A stretch of 64,000 nt of DNA, taken from positions 186,001 through 250,000 of the forward strand of contig NZ_WBXM01000005.1 in the NCBI RefSeq assembly GCF_033042135.1. Reading direction: 5' to 3'. Shown piece after piece: positions 50,548 through 59,679 of the stretch; positions within the stretch are counted from its first letter, which is position 1; the number at the start of each line of letters is the position of its first letter. Source of the DNA: Haloechinothrix sp033042135 (GTDB lineage Bacteria > Actinomycetota > Actinomycetes > Mycobacteriales > Pseudonocardiaceae). Under the pieces are notes generated by a model. The model had not been told where the DNA came from, did no database searches, and saw nothing but the letters and a program-made list of their open reading frames with translations. Both the position numbers and the translations under genes were made by a program.

Positions 50548-51699
50548 TCATCCTGCCGTGCTGTTGCCATCGAGCCAGGCGGTGATCTCCTCGGTGTGCT
50601 CACCCAACCGCGGCGGCCGCGTACGGTACTCCGGCGGGGTGCTCGCCAGGCCGATCGGGTTCGCTACGAACTCGTCATCCCCCTCCCCGTCGCCGATCCG
50701 GACGCGTGGCGCGAGGCCGAGCTCCTCCGCGAGCGCGAACGCCCCGGCCATGTCGTTCACCGGGCCACACGGCACGCAGGCCGGAGTCAGCACGTCGAAC
50801 CACTCCCTGGCAGTGCGCCGCCGCAACTCGCCGGAAAGCAACTCGCTGAGCTCCTCGACGTGGCCGACACGGTCGCGGTTGGTGGCGAACCTGCGGTCCC
50901 CGGCGAGCTCCGGCCTGCCCAGCGCCTCGCACAGCGCCGCGAACTGCCGGTCGTTGCCGACCGCTACCACCATCGGTGTATCCGCCGTGGGCAGCACCTC
51001 GTAGGGGGCGATAGAGGGGTGTCGGTTGCCCAGGATACCGGGAACCGCACCGGCGAGCGTGTAACCGCCACTTTGATTGACCATGCTCGACAGCAGCGAG
51101 GTCAGCAGGTTCACCTCGACGAGCTGACCCTCGCCCGTGACGTCCCGTTGGCGCAGCGCGGCGAATATCCCGGTCACCGCGTGGAGGCCGGTGAGCACGT
51201 CCACCACGGCCACCCCGGTCTTGACCGGCTGCCCGGGTTCCTGGCCCGTCACGCTCATCAGTCCGCCCACCGCCTGCACCAGCAGGTCGTAGCCGGGTAG
51301 CGAGGCACCCTCACCGGACCCGAATCCGGTGATCGAGCAGTACACCGCCGCGGGGTTGCGTGCCCGCACCTCCTCGTAGGACAGGCCGTACTTCGCCATC
51401 GTGCCCGGCCGGAAGTTCTCCACCACGACGTCCGCCCGCCGCGCCAGCTCGGCGGCCCGCCGCCTCCCGTCGGGGTCCTGCAGGTCAAGCGCGAGCGAGC
51501 GCTTGTTGCGGTTGACCGACAGGAAGTAGGTCGCCTCGCCATCGGCGAACGGCGGCCCCCAGCTTCGTGTCTCGTCTCCCCGTTCGGGGTGTTCGACCTT
51601 GATCACATCGGCGCCCATGTCGGCCAACAGCATGGTGGCGTACGGGGCCGCGAGCACCCTGGAGAAATCCGCGACAACGACATCCGACAGTGCAGCCAT
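50548..51699 (-). CDS. CaiB/BaiF family CoA transferase
   Basis: The 383-residue protein shows the type III CoA-transferase signatures: VVVADFSRVLAAPYATMLLADMGADVIKVE, GDETRSWGPPFADGEATYFL, NRNKRSLALDL, VVENFRPGTMAKYGL with the catalytic Asp region, GYDLLVQAVGGLMSVTG and VNDMAGAFALAEELGL. These enzymes move CoA between acids or isomerise acyl-CoAs. The substrate is not deducible. ATG 51699 is preferred over the adjacent GTG 51702. It converges with the HNH remnant. Confidence 0.9.
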   Translation of the reverse strand: MAALSDVVVADFSRVLAAPYATMLLADMGADVIKVEHPERGDETRSWGPPFADGEATYFLSVNRNKRSLALDLQDPDGRRRAAELARRADVVVENFRPGTMAKYGLSYEEVRARNPAAVYCSITGFGSGEGASLPGYDLLVQAVGGLMSVTGQEPGQPVKTGVAVVDVLTGLHAVTGIFAALRQRDVTGEGQLVEVNLLTSLLSSMVNQSGGYTLAGAVPGILGNRHPSIAPYEVLPTADTPMVVAVGNDRQFAALCEALGRPELAGDRRFATNRDRVGHVEELSELLSGELRRRTAREWFDVLTPACVPCGPVNDMAGAFALAEELGLAPRVRIGDGEGDDEFVANPIGLASTPPEYRTRPPRLGEHTEEITAWLDGNSTAG

Positions 51700-51741
51700 C
51701 ACGCCATCCCATCAGACGCCGGCCCGCTCCCGGCAGTCCTG

Positions 51742-53097
51742 TCATCGCCGCGGGATAGACCGCAGCGCGCCGAGCAGCACCATCAGTGCCAACCCGCTGC
51801 CCAGCGCCACCAGTGCCGGTACGGCGTAGGGAGATCCAAGGGGGTATTCCCGATCGTGCGGGCCGGGCCGCTGGCCGGCCTCTGGTTCCGGGGGAGGCGA
51901 CGCCTCCTGATCGTCCGTGATGCCCTCCTCCGGGGCGGTTGTGCCGGTGGCAGGCATGTCCCCCCGGGTTTCCGGTGCGCGCTCTGGTGTGCCGGTGTCC
52001 GCGGGTTCCTCCCTTCCGGAGCCCGTCTCGCCGGTCGCCCCGCCGGTGTCGTGCTGCCGCCACTGCCGCACCAACGCCTCGGCGTGACGTGTAGCGGCCG
52101 TGGCATCCAGCCTGCCATGGCGGGTGCCGCTCAACGTCCGCCCTGACTCCCGCATGCTCCGCAGGATCGACGTGCGCCCGGCATCGGGTACCCGCGCCGC
52201 CAGCAACGCAGCGGTGCCAGCGACGTGCGGCGCGGCCATCGACGTGCCCTGCCTGAGCTCGTACTCCTGCCCGGGAACGGTCGAGAGCACGCAGCTGGCC
52301 TCCCGGCAGGTCGCGGCACCACCGGCGCCCGAGTAGCCACCGGGCGCGGCCAGGTCCACCGTGCTACCTCGCGCGGAGTACGGCGCGAGCTCGCCGTCCG
52401 GACCGGTCGCGGCGACCACGATGGCGACGTCGGCGTAGTCGGGCGCCGCGGGCAGCCCGGTGTTTCCCGCGGCGAAGACCACCACGACCCCGGCGCGGGC
52501 CGCGTGCCGCACCGCGTCGGAGATCGCGGGGCTGTCGAACACCCCGGGCACCAGGTTCGCCACCGATAGGTTGATCACATCCGCACCATGCCGTGTGGCG
52601 TGGCGGATACCGGCAGCAACGTCCCGCGCGTCACCTGCGCAGCCTGCGTGCCGGTCGTGCGAAAGCGCCTGGATCGCCAGCAGCTCGGACTGCGGGGCCA
52701 CTCCGTAACCGCGCGACGCGATCGTGCCAGCCACGTGTGTGCCGTGGGTGCACCGGTCCCGCCGCTGCTCAGCCTCGCGGCACCGGCCGCCCTCGCCCAC
52801 GCATCTCGCCTGCCCCGCCACCCGGCCACGCAGGTCCGGGTGCTCGGTGTCGATCCAGGTGTCGACCACGGCGACCGTGACGCCTTCGCCGTGCCTGCCC
52901 GGCTGCTGCGCCCCGGGAACCGCGGCCTGCTCGAAGTTCCAGGTACGCGGCTGGTCCCCCGTGGCGGCACCGCCAGGCTGTGGGACGGCGAGCCCCAGCA
53001 GCAACAGCACCGCCGCCGTGGCGAGCCGTACCACCACCCGGGACCTGCCGCGACGGTGTGCGGGAACCGTACAGGCACCGGTCGATACCGCCACCAC
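51742..53097 (-). CDS. Mycosin-like subtilase (S8 serine protease), secreted and membrane anchored
   Basis: The 451-residue protein has a signal sequence (VVRLATAAVLLLLGLAVPQ, residues ~20-40) and the S8 catalytic triad: VAVVDTWIDTEHPDLRG (Asp), THGTHVAGTIASRG (His), GTSMAAPHVAGTAAL (Ser), with the oxyanion Asn in VFAAGNTG. After a Pro/Glu/Gly-rich linker a C-terminal membrane helix (ALVALGSGLALMVLLGAL) ends in a short basic tail. This layout is that of mycosins of type VII secretion, but no ESX genes are nearby, so an independent surface protease is equally possible. GTG 53097 follows GGGAGG. Divergent from the pseudokinase gene. Confidence 0.85.
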   Translation of the reverse strand: MVAVSTGACTVPAHRRGRSRVVVRLATAAVLLLLGLAVPQPGGAATGDQPRTWNFEQAAVPGAQQPGRHGEGVTVAVVDTWIDTEHPDLRGRVAGQARCVGEGGRCREAEQRRDRCTHGTHVAGTIASRGYGVAPQSELLAIQALSHDRHAGCAGDARDVAAGIRHATRHGADVINLSVANLVPGVFDSPAISDAVRHAARAGVVVVFAAGNTGLPAAPDYADVAIVVAATGPDGELAPYSARGSTVDLAAPGGYSGAGGAATCREASCVLSTVPGQEYELRQGTSMAAPHVAGTAALLAARVPDAGRTSILRSMRESGRTLSGTRHGRLDATAATRHAEALVRQWRQHDTGGATGETGSGREEPADTGTPERAPETRGDMPATGTTAPEEGITDDQEASPPPEPEAGQRPGPHDREYPLGSPYAVPALVALGSGLALMVLLGALRSIPRR

Positions 53098-53360
53098 GAA
53101 CCTCCCGGATCCATCGCCCCTCTGCCTGCTCAACGACCGCTCCGGCGACCGCGTCACGACACCGTCCCGAGCGGCGTACGCGCCTCGCGCGTTCGGTAAC
53201 TCCCCGTATCGATCGAGTGATGTGGCGCGGCGTCGCGGCGATGCCGCGTGATGGAAGATGGGGGTTGCTCGTTTACTGGACAGCGGCTTCGGTAACGGGA
53301 GGTACAGCCGGTGGGTCGACAAGCAGGTACGCGGGTCGGGCACTGATCCGCTCACTCGAC

Positions 53361-55406
53361 ATGGACGCCGTGAGGCAGCTGGCGGAACGCTACGACGTGG
53401 GTGAGGTTCTCGGCGCGGGAGCCGTCACCGAGGTCTTTCGCGGGCGCGATACGCGGCTCGATCGCCCGGTGGCGATCAAGTTCCTTCGGCACGAGCTCGC
53501 CGCGGATGCGGCAGCGTGCGAACTGTTCCGCCGCGAGGTACTGCACGCCGCGGCGCTGAACCACCCCGCTGTCGTGGCCGTGTACGACTCCGGGACGGCC
53601 GAGACCGGGGGCGGCACCGTGCCGTACGTGGTGACCGAGTATGTCGAGGGCGTGACGCTGCGGGCACGCCTGGCCGAGGGTGGCCCGCTCCAGCCACAAC
53701 AGGCACTGAAAATCATCGCCGATGTGTGCGTCGCGCTGGACGTCGCCCACCGCACGGACATGACCCACGGACGCCTCACGCCGGGCAACGTCATGCTCAC
53801 GACCGCGGGCGCGGTCAAGGTGACCGATATCGGTCACGGCAAGGTGGCGCACCGCAACGCCGCGGGAGACGAACCGGGCGGCACGCATGCCGATGTCCGA
53901 GGCATCGGCATGTTGCTCTACGAGCTCCTCACCGGCCACCCGCCGCACGGGACGCACAGCACCCACCCGCATCTCGCGGGCCGCCGAACACCGGCACCGC
54001 CCTCGGCGTGGAACCCGGCCCTGCCCCACGAGCTCGATGCGGTGACCCTCACCGCACTGGACATCCACCCGGACAGCGGCTACGCATCGGCGCTCGCCGT
54101 ACGGGCCGATGTGCTGCGGGTGCTGGCGGGCAGGCCGCCAGCGGCGCTCACCGCGCCCGCCGCGATGGCCGACACCGGTACCACCGAGGCCACCGGTACC
54201 GCGGACGCCTCCGACGCTACCGACGAGGAGTGGCGCGAACGGGGCAGGCGGCGTAACCGCATGCTCCTGGTCCTCGCCGCGGTAGCCGTCGCGGCGGGCG
54301 CGTTCGCCCTCTGGTTGGGCGGGTTCTTCGACCGGGGCGTGCGCGTCGCCACGGTCCCCCCCGTGGTCGGGCAGGAGTATCACTCGGCAGAGCGCAGCTT
54401 GCGCGACGCCGGCTTCCACGACTTCCAGCGCGGCTCCGTGCCGTGTTGGGCGCAGGCCTACGGGGAGGCTCCCCCGTGCTCGCCCGACGACGCGGGCACC
54501 GTGGTGGACATCCAGCCAGAGCAGGGCAGCAGCCACCCGGTCAGCACCCCGATTCACCTCGAGGTCGGGCGGCCGCCCCAGACACTGGCTATGCCCGATC
54601 TGACCGGCATGAGCGTCGACGAGGCCGAGGAGATCATCGACGAGCACGACCTGCTGCTGGAGCCGGCCACAGACGAGGTCGACAACAACGACCCCGAGCG
54701 CGCCGGCCAGGTCGCAGGCCATACCCCGGACCCCCGCACGAACACCGAGCAGGGCGCGGTGGTCACGCTCCAGGTTTACGGCGAGCCCGAAATGATCGAG
54801 GTCCCCGATTACGTCGGCCACACCTACGCGCTCGCCCGTACCGGCCTGGAGGCGGCCGGGTTCGAGGTCCTCCGCACCGACGTCGAGTCGGACGAACCCG
54901 AGAACGCCGTGGTCGGCCAGTCGCCACGAAGCGGCGAGGCGGTACGGGGTTCGGAGGTGACGCTCCGGGTCTCCACCGGCCCGGACGAGGAGGCGTTCAC
55001 GATGCCGGACGTGGTCGGCATGACCGAGAGCGAGGCACGCTCCGCCCTCGACGGGACCGCGCATACCGGTGATGTATCGATACGGCGGCGGACCGTCACC
55101 GACCGCGAGGAGCACGGCAGGGTCACCGCCACGCTGCCACGTGCGGGACGCGACATCGACGCCGACGACCCCGTCACGCTCTACCTCGGCGAGTACCGGT
55201 CAGCCGATGACGATGGCGAGCCAACCCCCACGGGAACCACGGGCGAGGACGCCAGCGGCACCCGCGATACCGATCAACAGGAAGAAGAGGATGACCAGGA
55301 CGGCCAGGAGGGCGCCGAGCCCGGCAACGCGGACGCCCAGCAGGACGCGAGCGATAACAGCTCCGACGGTTCCCGCGAACCCCCCGGTGACTCTGGTGGA
55401 GCCTAG
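53361..55406 (+). CDS. PASTA-domain serine/threonine kinase-like protein, predicted pseudokinase
   Basis: The 681-residue protein follows the PknB plan: kinase-like domain (1-~260), one membrane helix (RMLLVLAAVAVAAGAFALWL, ~residues 300-320), four PASTA repeats (~330-610) and an acidic Gln/Glu tail. The ATP-binding Lys (VAIK, Lys40), the helix-C Glu59 and the Asp of the DFG motif (TDIG, Asp156) are kept. The catalytic loop reads HGRLTPGN (136-143), so Arg138 replaces the catalytic Asp and Thr140 the Lys, and the activation loop with its SPE segment is missing. It should bind nucleotide and muropeptide-type ligands but not transfer phosphate. ATG 53361. It is divergent from the subtilase. Confidence 0.88.
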   Translation: MDAVRQLAERYDVGEVLGAGAVTEVFRGRDTRLDRPVAIKFLRHELAADAAACELFRREVLHAAALNHPAVVAVYDSGTAETGGGTVPYVVTEYVEGVTLRARLAEGGPLQPQQALKIIADVCVALDVAHRTDMTHGRLTPGNVMLTTAGAVKVTDIGHGKVAHRNAAGDEPGGTHADVRGIGMLLYELLTGHPPHGTHSTHPHLAGRRTPAPPSAWNPALPHELDAVTLTALDIHPDSGYASALAVRADVLRVLAGRPPAALTAPAAMADTGTTEATGTADASDATDEEWRERGRRRNRMLLVLAAVAVAAGAFALWLGGFFDRGVRVATVPPVVGQEYHSAERSLRDAGFHDFQRGSVPCWAQAYGEAPPCSPDDAGTVVDIQPEQGSSHPVSTPIHLEVGRPPQTLAMPDLTGMSVDEAEEIIDEHDLLLEPATDEVDNNDPERAGQVAGHTPDPRTNTEQGAVVTLQVYGEPEMIEVPDYVGHTYALARTGLEAAGFEVLRTDVESDEPENAVVGQSPRSGEAVRGSEVTLRVSTGPDEEAFTMPDVVGMTESEARSALDGTAHTGDVSIRRRTVTDREEHGRVTATLPRAGRDIDADDPVTLYLGEYRSADDDGEPTPTGTTGEDASGTRDTDQQEEEDDQDGQEGAEPGNADAQQDASDNSSDGSREPPGDSGGA

Positions 55407-55437
55407 TCCTTGCCCGGCGGCCCCGCAGCACTCCCAT

Positions 55438-55475
55438 GAGCGCGATCCCGCCGTGTAGCGAGCGGGATCGCGCTC
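55438..55475. terminator. Convergent terminator hairpin
   Basis: A 14-bp perfect stem (55438-55451 with 55462-55475) around a 10-base loop lies between the stop of the pseudokinase gene (plus strand, 55406) and the stop of the metF-like gene (minus strand, 55483). It can end both transcripts. Confidence 0.75.
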
Positions 55476-55482
55476 GGGGTGG

Positions 55483-56361
55483 TCACGGCTCCCAGTGGTC
55501 GAGCATCTCCGCGAAGGTCTCGAAGGCGGGCTTGGAGTATCCGTAGGGAGCTTCCAGGTGGATACTCAGAGGGAAGCCGAGGTCGTGCACCCCGTCGATC
55601 ACGCGCTTGTAGAGGTCGACGAGTGCCCGCTTACGCTCGGCGAAGGAACGCTGCGCGAGATCGGCCACGAACTCCTGCTCACGGGCGACCGCGTCGTTGC
55701 CGGGATCCTGGATGAGCCAGTCGATCAGCTTCGCCCGGCTCTCCACCGACGGGACGAAGCCGAAGGACAGCAGGATCTCCGGGCGGTGGGGCGTCTGCTT
55801 GGCGAAATCGGTCAGGAAATCGACTATGGCCTCGGAGTACAGCAGCTGCGTCATAGCGTAGGTCGCGCCACGCTCGCACTTGAAGTTGAACCGGCCCTGC
55901 TCGCCCTCCCGAGTCGGGATCAGGATCACGCCGCGGTTGTCCACGACGTCCTGGAACTGGCTCAGCGCGTCCGTGGGCGCTACCCCGGGGCCTTCACCGT
56001 CGACCATGGTGCGCGGCACCCCGACGAACGTGACGCCATCCATGCCTGCATCGACCAGGTTCTGGAGGCGCTCGGTCAGCTGCTGCTTCTCGTGGAAGGC
56101 TGTGACCTGCGTGCAGAGACCGCGCACGTCCCCGATCTCGGGCCGGACGGTGTTCCAGAAGTCGAGGGTGTCCATCTTCTGCTTGATCTCGACCGGCCGG
56201 TCGTCGTCCTCGGGGATGATCCCGGGGATCATGAGATGCTTGATGCGCTCGGTCATCCCGGTCGCGCGGGCGTTCTCGGCCACTTTCCGGCCTTCGGCGA
56301 CGGCGGCATCCACGCCCCCGTCGAGGTCCGGCGGCACGAGCTCGAGTGCGATGGTGTTCAT
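55483..56361 (-). CDS. Methylenetetrahydrofolate reductase, mycobacterial type
   Basis: The roughly 292-residue protein matches the mycobacterial-type MTHFR family: IALELVPPDLDGGVDAAVAE, KHLMIPGIIPEDDDRPVEI, AGMDGVTFVGVPRTMVDGEG, GRFNFKCERGATYAMTQLLY and SIHLEAPYGYSKPAFETFAE. This is a flavin-free relative of MetF that reduces 5,10-methylene-THF with NADH for methionine synthesis. ATG 56361 is the likely start, with GGAGGG 15 bp upstream; a TTG at 56391 is possible. It converges on the pseudokinase gene through a shared hairpin. Confidence 0.82.
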   Translation of the reverse strand: MNTIALELVPPDLDGGVDAAVAEGRKVAENARATGMTERIKHLMIPGIIPEDDDRPVEIKQKMDTLDFWNTVRPEIGDVRGLCTQVTAFHEKQQLTERLQNLVDAGMDGVTFVGVPRTMVDGEGPGVAPTDALSQFQDVVDNRGVILIPTREGEQGRFNFKCERGATYAMTQLLYSEAIVDFLTDFAKQTPHRPEILLSFGFVPSVESRAKLIDWLIQDPGNDAVAREQEFVADLAQRSFAERKRALVDLYKRVIDGVHDLGFPLSIHLEAPYGYSKPAFETFAEMLDHWEP

Positions 56362-56878
56362 GTCGTACTCAGGTTTCCCTCCTGTCGACAATGCTCGTTC
56401 TGTCGACGTCGATCACGGCAGAGTTCACCAAACGCTGCAGGAAGCCTATCGCAAGATCAGGCGGCGACAACGCTGTCGGCGAAGAGCGGGCGGGAACCAC
56501 TGCGCAGAAATCGTAACGCGCACCGGTTCCCGGAACTACGCTGAACGGCGGATTCTCCGGCATGCCTCTTGCGCGAGGAGCCATCCGCGGACCTAGCCGA
56601 TGACCTCGAACGACGCGCGACCCCTCTGCTCGAGCGACCGCCTTAACCAGCGATGACGCACCGTGAAGAATCGTGCGGTGACACTCGTCACCCGACCCGC
56701 GGTACGGACGAATTCGGAACGAATTCTCCGGACACCCGTGACAGTTCTCACCGCGAAAAACACATTACGGAACGCGTTGCGCGATAAGAAATCGCGATAC
56801 ATGCGCAACCGTTGCCCATGACGCACCGGGTCCGGCGCGCTCGCCCGTGCCACAGCGCGACGGGAGTCGGGATCAGAC
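56362..56878. other. Non-coding region upstream of the metF-like gene
   Basis: About 517 bp hold no gene I can support. The part at 56640-56800 is visibly richer in A and T. A minus-strand frame (56593-56853, 86 codons, Arg/Val/Phe-rich) is open there but has neither a recognisable family nor a clear ribosome binding site. Regulatory sequence of the metF-like gene should lie near 56362-56450. Confidence 0.4.
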
Positions 56879-57559
56879 CTATACTGGTATCCGGGCCCCG
56901 TTCACCGCGCCCGAGCTCTCCTCGCACAGGAACGAGATCACCCTGGCGATCTCCTCAGGCGGCGTCCAGCCACTCCGGTCGGCGTCCGGTTGCGCGGCAC
57001 GGTTGCCTGGCGTGTCGATCATGCCGGGCAACACGGCGTTGGCCCTGACACCCCGCTTGCCGTACTCGACGGCGAGCGTGTCGACCAGCGCAAGCACCGC
57101 CGCTTTGGAGGTGACGTAGCCTGCGCCACCGCGGAACGGCTTGAGCGCGGCCTTGCTGGATACGCACACGATCGCGCCCCCTCCCGCGTCCAGCAGGTGC
57201 GGCAGCGCCGCCTGCGAGACCAGGTACGTCGGCCGGACGTTCAGCCGCATCTGCTGGTCGAACTCGGTGATCGGGGTCTCGTGCAGGGTGCCTCCCATGG
57301 CGAACCCACCCACGAGATTGACCACCGCCCGCAGCGGGGCAGCCGCCTGCGATGCCGCGCGCTCCGCTGCCACCGCCGCCTGCGACTCCTCGAACAGATC
57401 GGCCTCGACGAACTCCAGCCGGGGGTGATCGTCGAGCCGGGCACGGTGTTCCTCACTGATCCACGGCACGACGACCCGCCATCCCTGGTCGAGCATGGTC
57501 CGTGTCACCGCGGTGCCCAGCCCACCGGTGCCCCCGGTGACCAGCGCCGTCCTGCTCAT
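56879..57559 (-). CDS. Short-chain dehydrogenase/reductase (SDR)
   Basis: The 226-residue protein has the Rossmann motif VTGGTGGLGTAVTRTML, VNLVGGFAMGG, the catalytic Ser region (IVCVSSKAALKPF) and the YVTSK motif with Tyr and Lys, followed by GVRANAVLPGMIDTPGNR. It is a classical SDR of unknown substrate; the length is slightly short. ATG 57559 is preceded by AGGAGG. It follows an ACT-domain gene in the same direction, separated by a 104-bp gap with a hairpin. Confidence 0.85.
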   Translation of the reverse strand: MSRTALVTGGTGGLGTAVTRTMLDQGWRVVVPWISEEHRARLDDHPRLEFVEADLFEESQAAVAAERAASQAAAPLRAVVNLVGGFAMGGTLHETPITEFDQQMRLNVRPTYLVSQAALPHLLDAGGGAIVCVSSKAALKPFRGGAGYVTSKAAVLALVDTLAVEYGKRGVRANAVLPGMIDTPGNRAAQPDADRSGWTPPEEIARVISFLCEESSGAVNGARIPV

Positions 57560-57580
57560 CGCCGAACCTCCTCGCATCGT

Positions 57581-57646
57581 GGTGCGTGCCGGGACGGGCC
57601 CGTATGCCTGCCCGGCCGATCATCCGGGACACCTCCGGCACGCGCC
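57581..57646 (-). other. Long-loop inverted repeat between ACT and SDR genes
   Basis: GGTGCGTGCCGG (57581-57592) pairs with CCGGCACGCGCC (57635-57646) in 12 positions, one of them G-U, around 42 bases that contain further GC-rich pairing. It fills the gap between the ACT gene stop (57664) and the SDR start (57559). It could be a terminator or a structured leader of the SDR mRNA. Confidence 0.35.
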
Positions 57647-57663
57647 ACCGAGGGGGTACGGCG

Positions 57664-58044
57664 TCAGTTCATCCCCAGCGCCGCGCGCGCCGCCGCCGGG
57701 TCGGCGACGCCGAGCGCCAGCGTGGCCGAGTGCCCCAGCTCGACCGGTGCGATGAACTCCAGGTTGATGTCCACGTCCGCGAGCCGCCTGGTGAGCCTGT
57801 CCAGCTCGCCGGGCTGGTTGGCCGCGCCCACCGTGATGCACGGGCAGCTACGGTAGCTGATGCCCGCCTCGTCGAGAGCCGCGCGAGCCGTATCCTCGTC
57901 GCTGGTGATCAGGCCGAACGCACCCTGCTCCCCCGCGCCGAAACCGGCCACCGTGTCGATGTTGACACCGTGCTTGCCCAGTATCGCGCTCACCCGGGCG
58001 AGCTCACCGGGCCGGTTGGGCACGTCGAAAATGAAAGCCTCCAT
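57664..58044 (-). CDS. Double ACT-domain protein
   Basis: The 126-residue protein is two ACT-like units without a catalytic part: FIFDVPNRPGELARVSAILGKHGVNIDTVAGFG, then CITVGAANQPGELDRLTRRLADVDINLEFIAPV. The N-terminal PNRPGELARV and the second NQPGELDRL are the ligand loops. Such stand-alone ACT proteins bind amino acids or other small ligands and regulate partner enzymes; none is identified here. ATG 58044 follows GGGAGGTAGCC. The SDR gene lies downstream in the same direction. Confidence 0.85.
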   Translation of the reverse strand: MEAFIFDVPNRPGELARVSAILGKHGVNIDTVAGFGAGEQGAFGLITSDEDTARAALDEAGISYRSCPCITVGAANQPGELDRLTRRLADVDINLEFIAPVELGHSATLALGVADPAAARAALGMN

Positions 58045-58248
58045 GGCTACCTCCCGTGGAGTGGACCCCCAGTTTCCTCCTCCCACCGCGGTGTGTCGAC
58101 ATCCGGAAGGGGGAGGCGCCGATCCTGCCAACCGCGCCACCACGCGAGCCACCGCGGTGCGCCGCTCGGTCAGCCGCTCGACGGCCTAACGTCGCCGCAG
58201 GAACCAGCTTACGGTGCGCGGGATCCGGCGCTAGTGCATCCATTGTGC

Positions 58249-59484
58249 TCATGTGAGCTCGTGGCGCTCCGCTCGCCCGTCGGGGTCGGACTCGCGTATA
58301 TCGTGTGCGGTCAACGCCGCGAACAGCACCCGCATCCCGTCCGGCCTGGTCGGATCCTGACCCGTGAGCTTGGCGATGCGGCGGAGCCGGTAAACGAGCG
58401 TATTGGGGTGCACGTGCAGCGCCGCGGCCGCCCTGCGACGATTGCCGTTGGTCTCCAGCGCCACCCGTAGTGTCCGCACCAGGTCGGGATGTGACTCCAG
58501 TGCGGACAGCAACCCGACAAGGCGATCGCTGGCAGTGCCGGGGCGTGCGAGCTGCACTTCGAGCAGCAGATCGTCCAGCTCGTACAGGCCTGGCGGTCGA
58601 CCGAGGCGGGAGGCCACCTGCAACACATCTCGCACCTCCTCCGCCGCACGCGGGACGGCTTCGGCTGTACCGGCCACCGAGGCCGCCGCCGTCACCGGCG
58701 CGCCGACGATCCGCCCCAGATCGTCGACGAACCCTCGCAGCTCCGTCACCGTTACCCGCGGGTCGCTTGGTGAGCACGGCACCAGTGCCGTACCGCCCCG
58801 CTTGCCGAGCTCGCTCAACACGGTCGAGCCGAACGCCTCGTCGAACGCCGCGCGGATCCGCCTCCGCCACACCAGTATCGACCTTCCGGTCAGCGGTACC
58901 GACGGGGGAGCGACGCACCACCCGACAACAACGTAGCTGCCGGTCACACCGACGCCCGCACGCGCGGCCAGCGCGTCGGTGGGCTCCCCGGCAAGCAGGG
59001 CGGCCACCAGCTCCCGCCGCGCCTCCCCCACCTCACCCTGCAGGTGCCGATCCTCGTCGAGATACGTATCCGTGGCCGCGGCCACCGCGTACTGCAACTG
59101 CCGCGTCATCGGCTCGACAAGGCGCAGCAGCTGGGGCAGCTCCGGCGCATCCGCGCGGTCACGGATGCGTTCCCAGGCCACACGCGCACCGATGAAGTAC
59201 GCGCTGAACACCTCGGCGGGTGCGGGGCGCTCGTCCACCCGCGCCATCACCCGGCGTAGCGGCCCCGCCAGCTGCTCAGTGCGCAGCTGGTCGCCCTGCA
59301 ACGCGTCGAGCACCAGCGCTAGCGTTTCGTGGACCGCGTCGCCGACCTCGGTGGCCACCACATCGCGCGGCAGCGCACGAAACGACGGCAGTGACTCGAC
59401 GATCTCCTCGACCACTCGGGCGCTCAGCTCCGGCAGCTCGACCCGGACACGGTCGACCAGCTGGGCGTGGTGCGACTTGTCCAT
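58249..59484 (-). CDS. PucR/CdaR-type transcriptional regulator
   Basis: The 411-residue protein ends with the PucR-type helix-turn-helix (NGNRRRAAAALHVHPNTLVYRLRRIAKLTG, residues ~365-394). The central part is GGDEF-like (SYVVVGWCV, ALVPCSPSDPRVTV) and the N-terminal part is helical (LPELSARVVEEIVESLPSFR). PucR-type proteins respond to purines or other metabolites in some bacteria. ATG 59484 has GGAG 6 bp upstream. It is divergent from the secreted lipase gene (59680), a likely target. It is 35 kb from the purine genes, so a link to them is only possible. Confidence 0.82.
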   Translation of the reverse strand: MDKSHHAQLVDRVRVELPELSARVVEEIVESLPSFRALPRDVVATEVGDAVHETLALVLDALQGDQLRTEQLAGPLRRVMARVDERPAPAEVFSAYFIGARVAWERIRDRADAPELPQLLRLVEPMTRQLQYAVAAATDTYLDEDRHLQGEVGEARRELVAALLAGEPTDALAARAGVGVTGSYVVVGWCVAPPSVPLTGRSILVWRRRIRAAFDEAFGSTVLSELGKRGGTALVPCSPSDPRVTVTELRGFVDDLGRIVGAPVTAAASVAGTAEAVPRAAEEVRDVLQVASRLGRPPGLYELDDLLLEVQLARPGTASDRLVGLLSALESHPDLVRTLRVALETNGNRRRAAAALHVHPNTLVYRLRRIAKLTGQDPTRPDGMRVLFAALTAHDIRESDPDGRAERHELT

Positions 59485-59679
59485 CACACGCTCCGGATCC
59501 CTCGACGGCACGCGCGGGTGGCATCGCACGGTACCCGATCCACGCGAGATCACAACCACCGTCCGATGACCTGTGCCGGTGCACAACCCTGGACCGGCGA
59601 ACGTTGGTCCGCTGACGCACAGACATCCAGCCGCAGGCCGATCCATGCTTACGTCATCACGATGTGAGGAGCTGATCCC

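Noticed and set aside
56593..56853. Minus-strand 86-codon frame as a gene
   Set aside because: No recognisable family and no clear ribosome binding site. The composition does not argue for coding.
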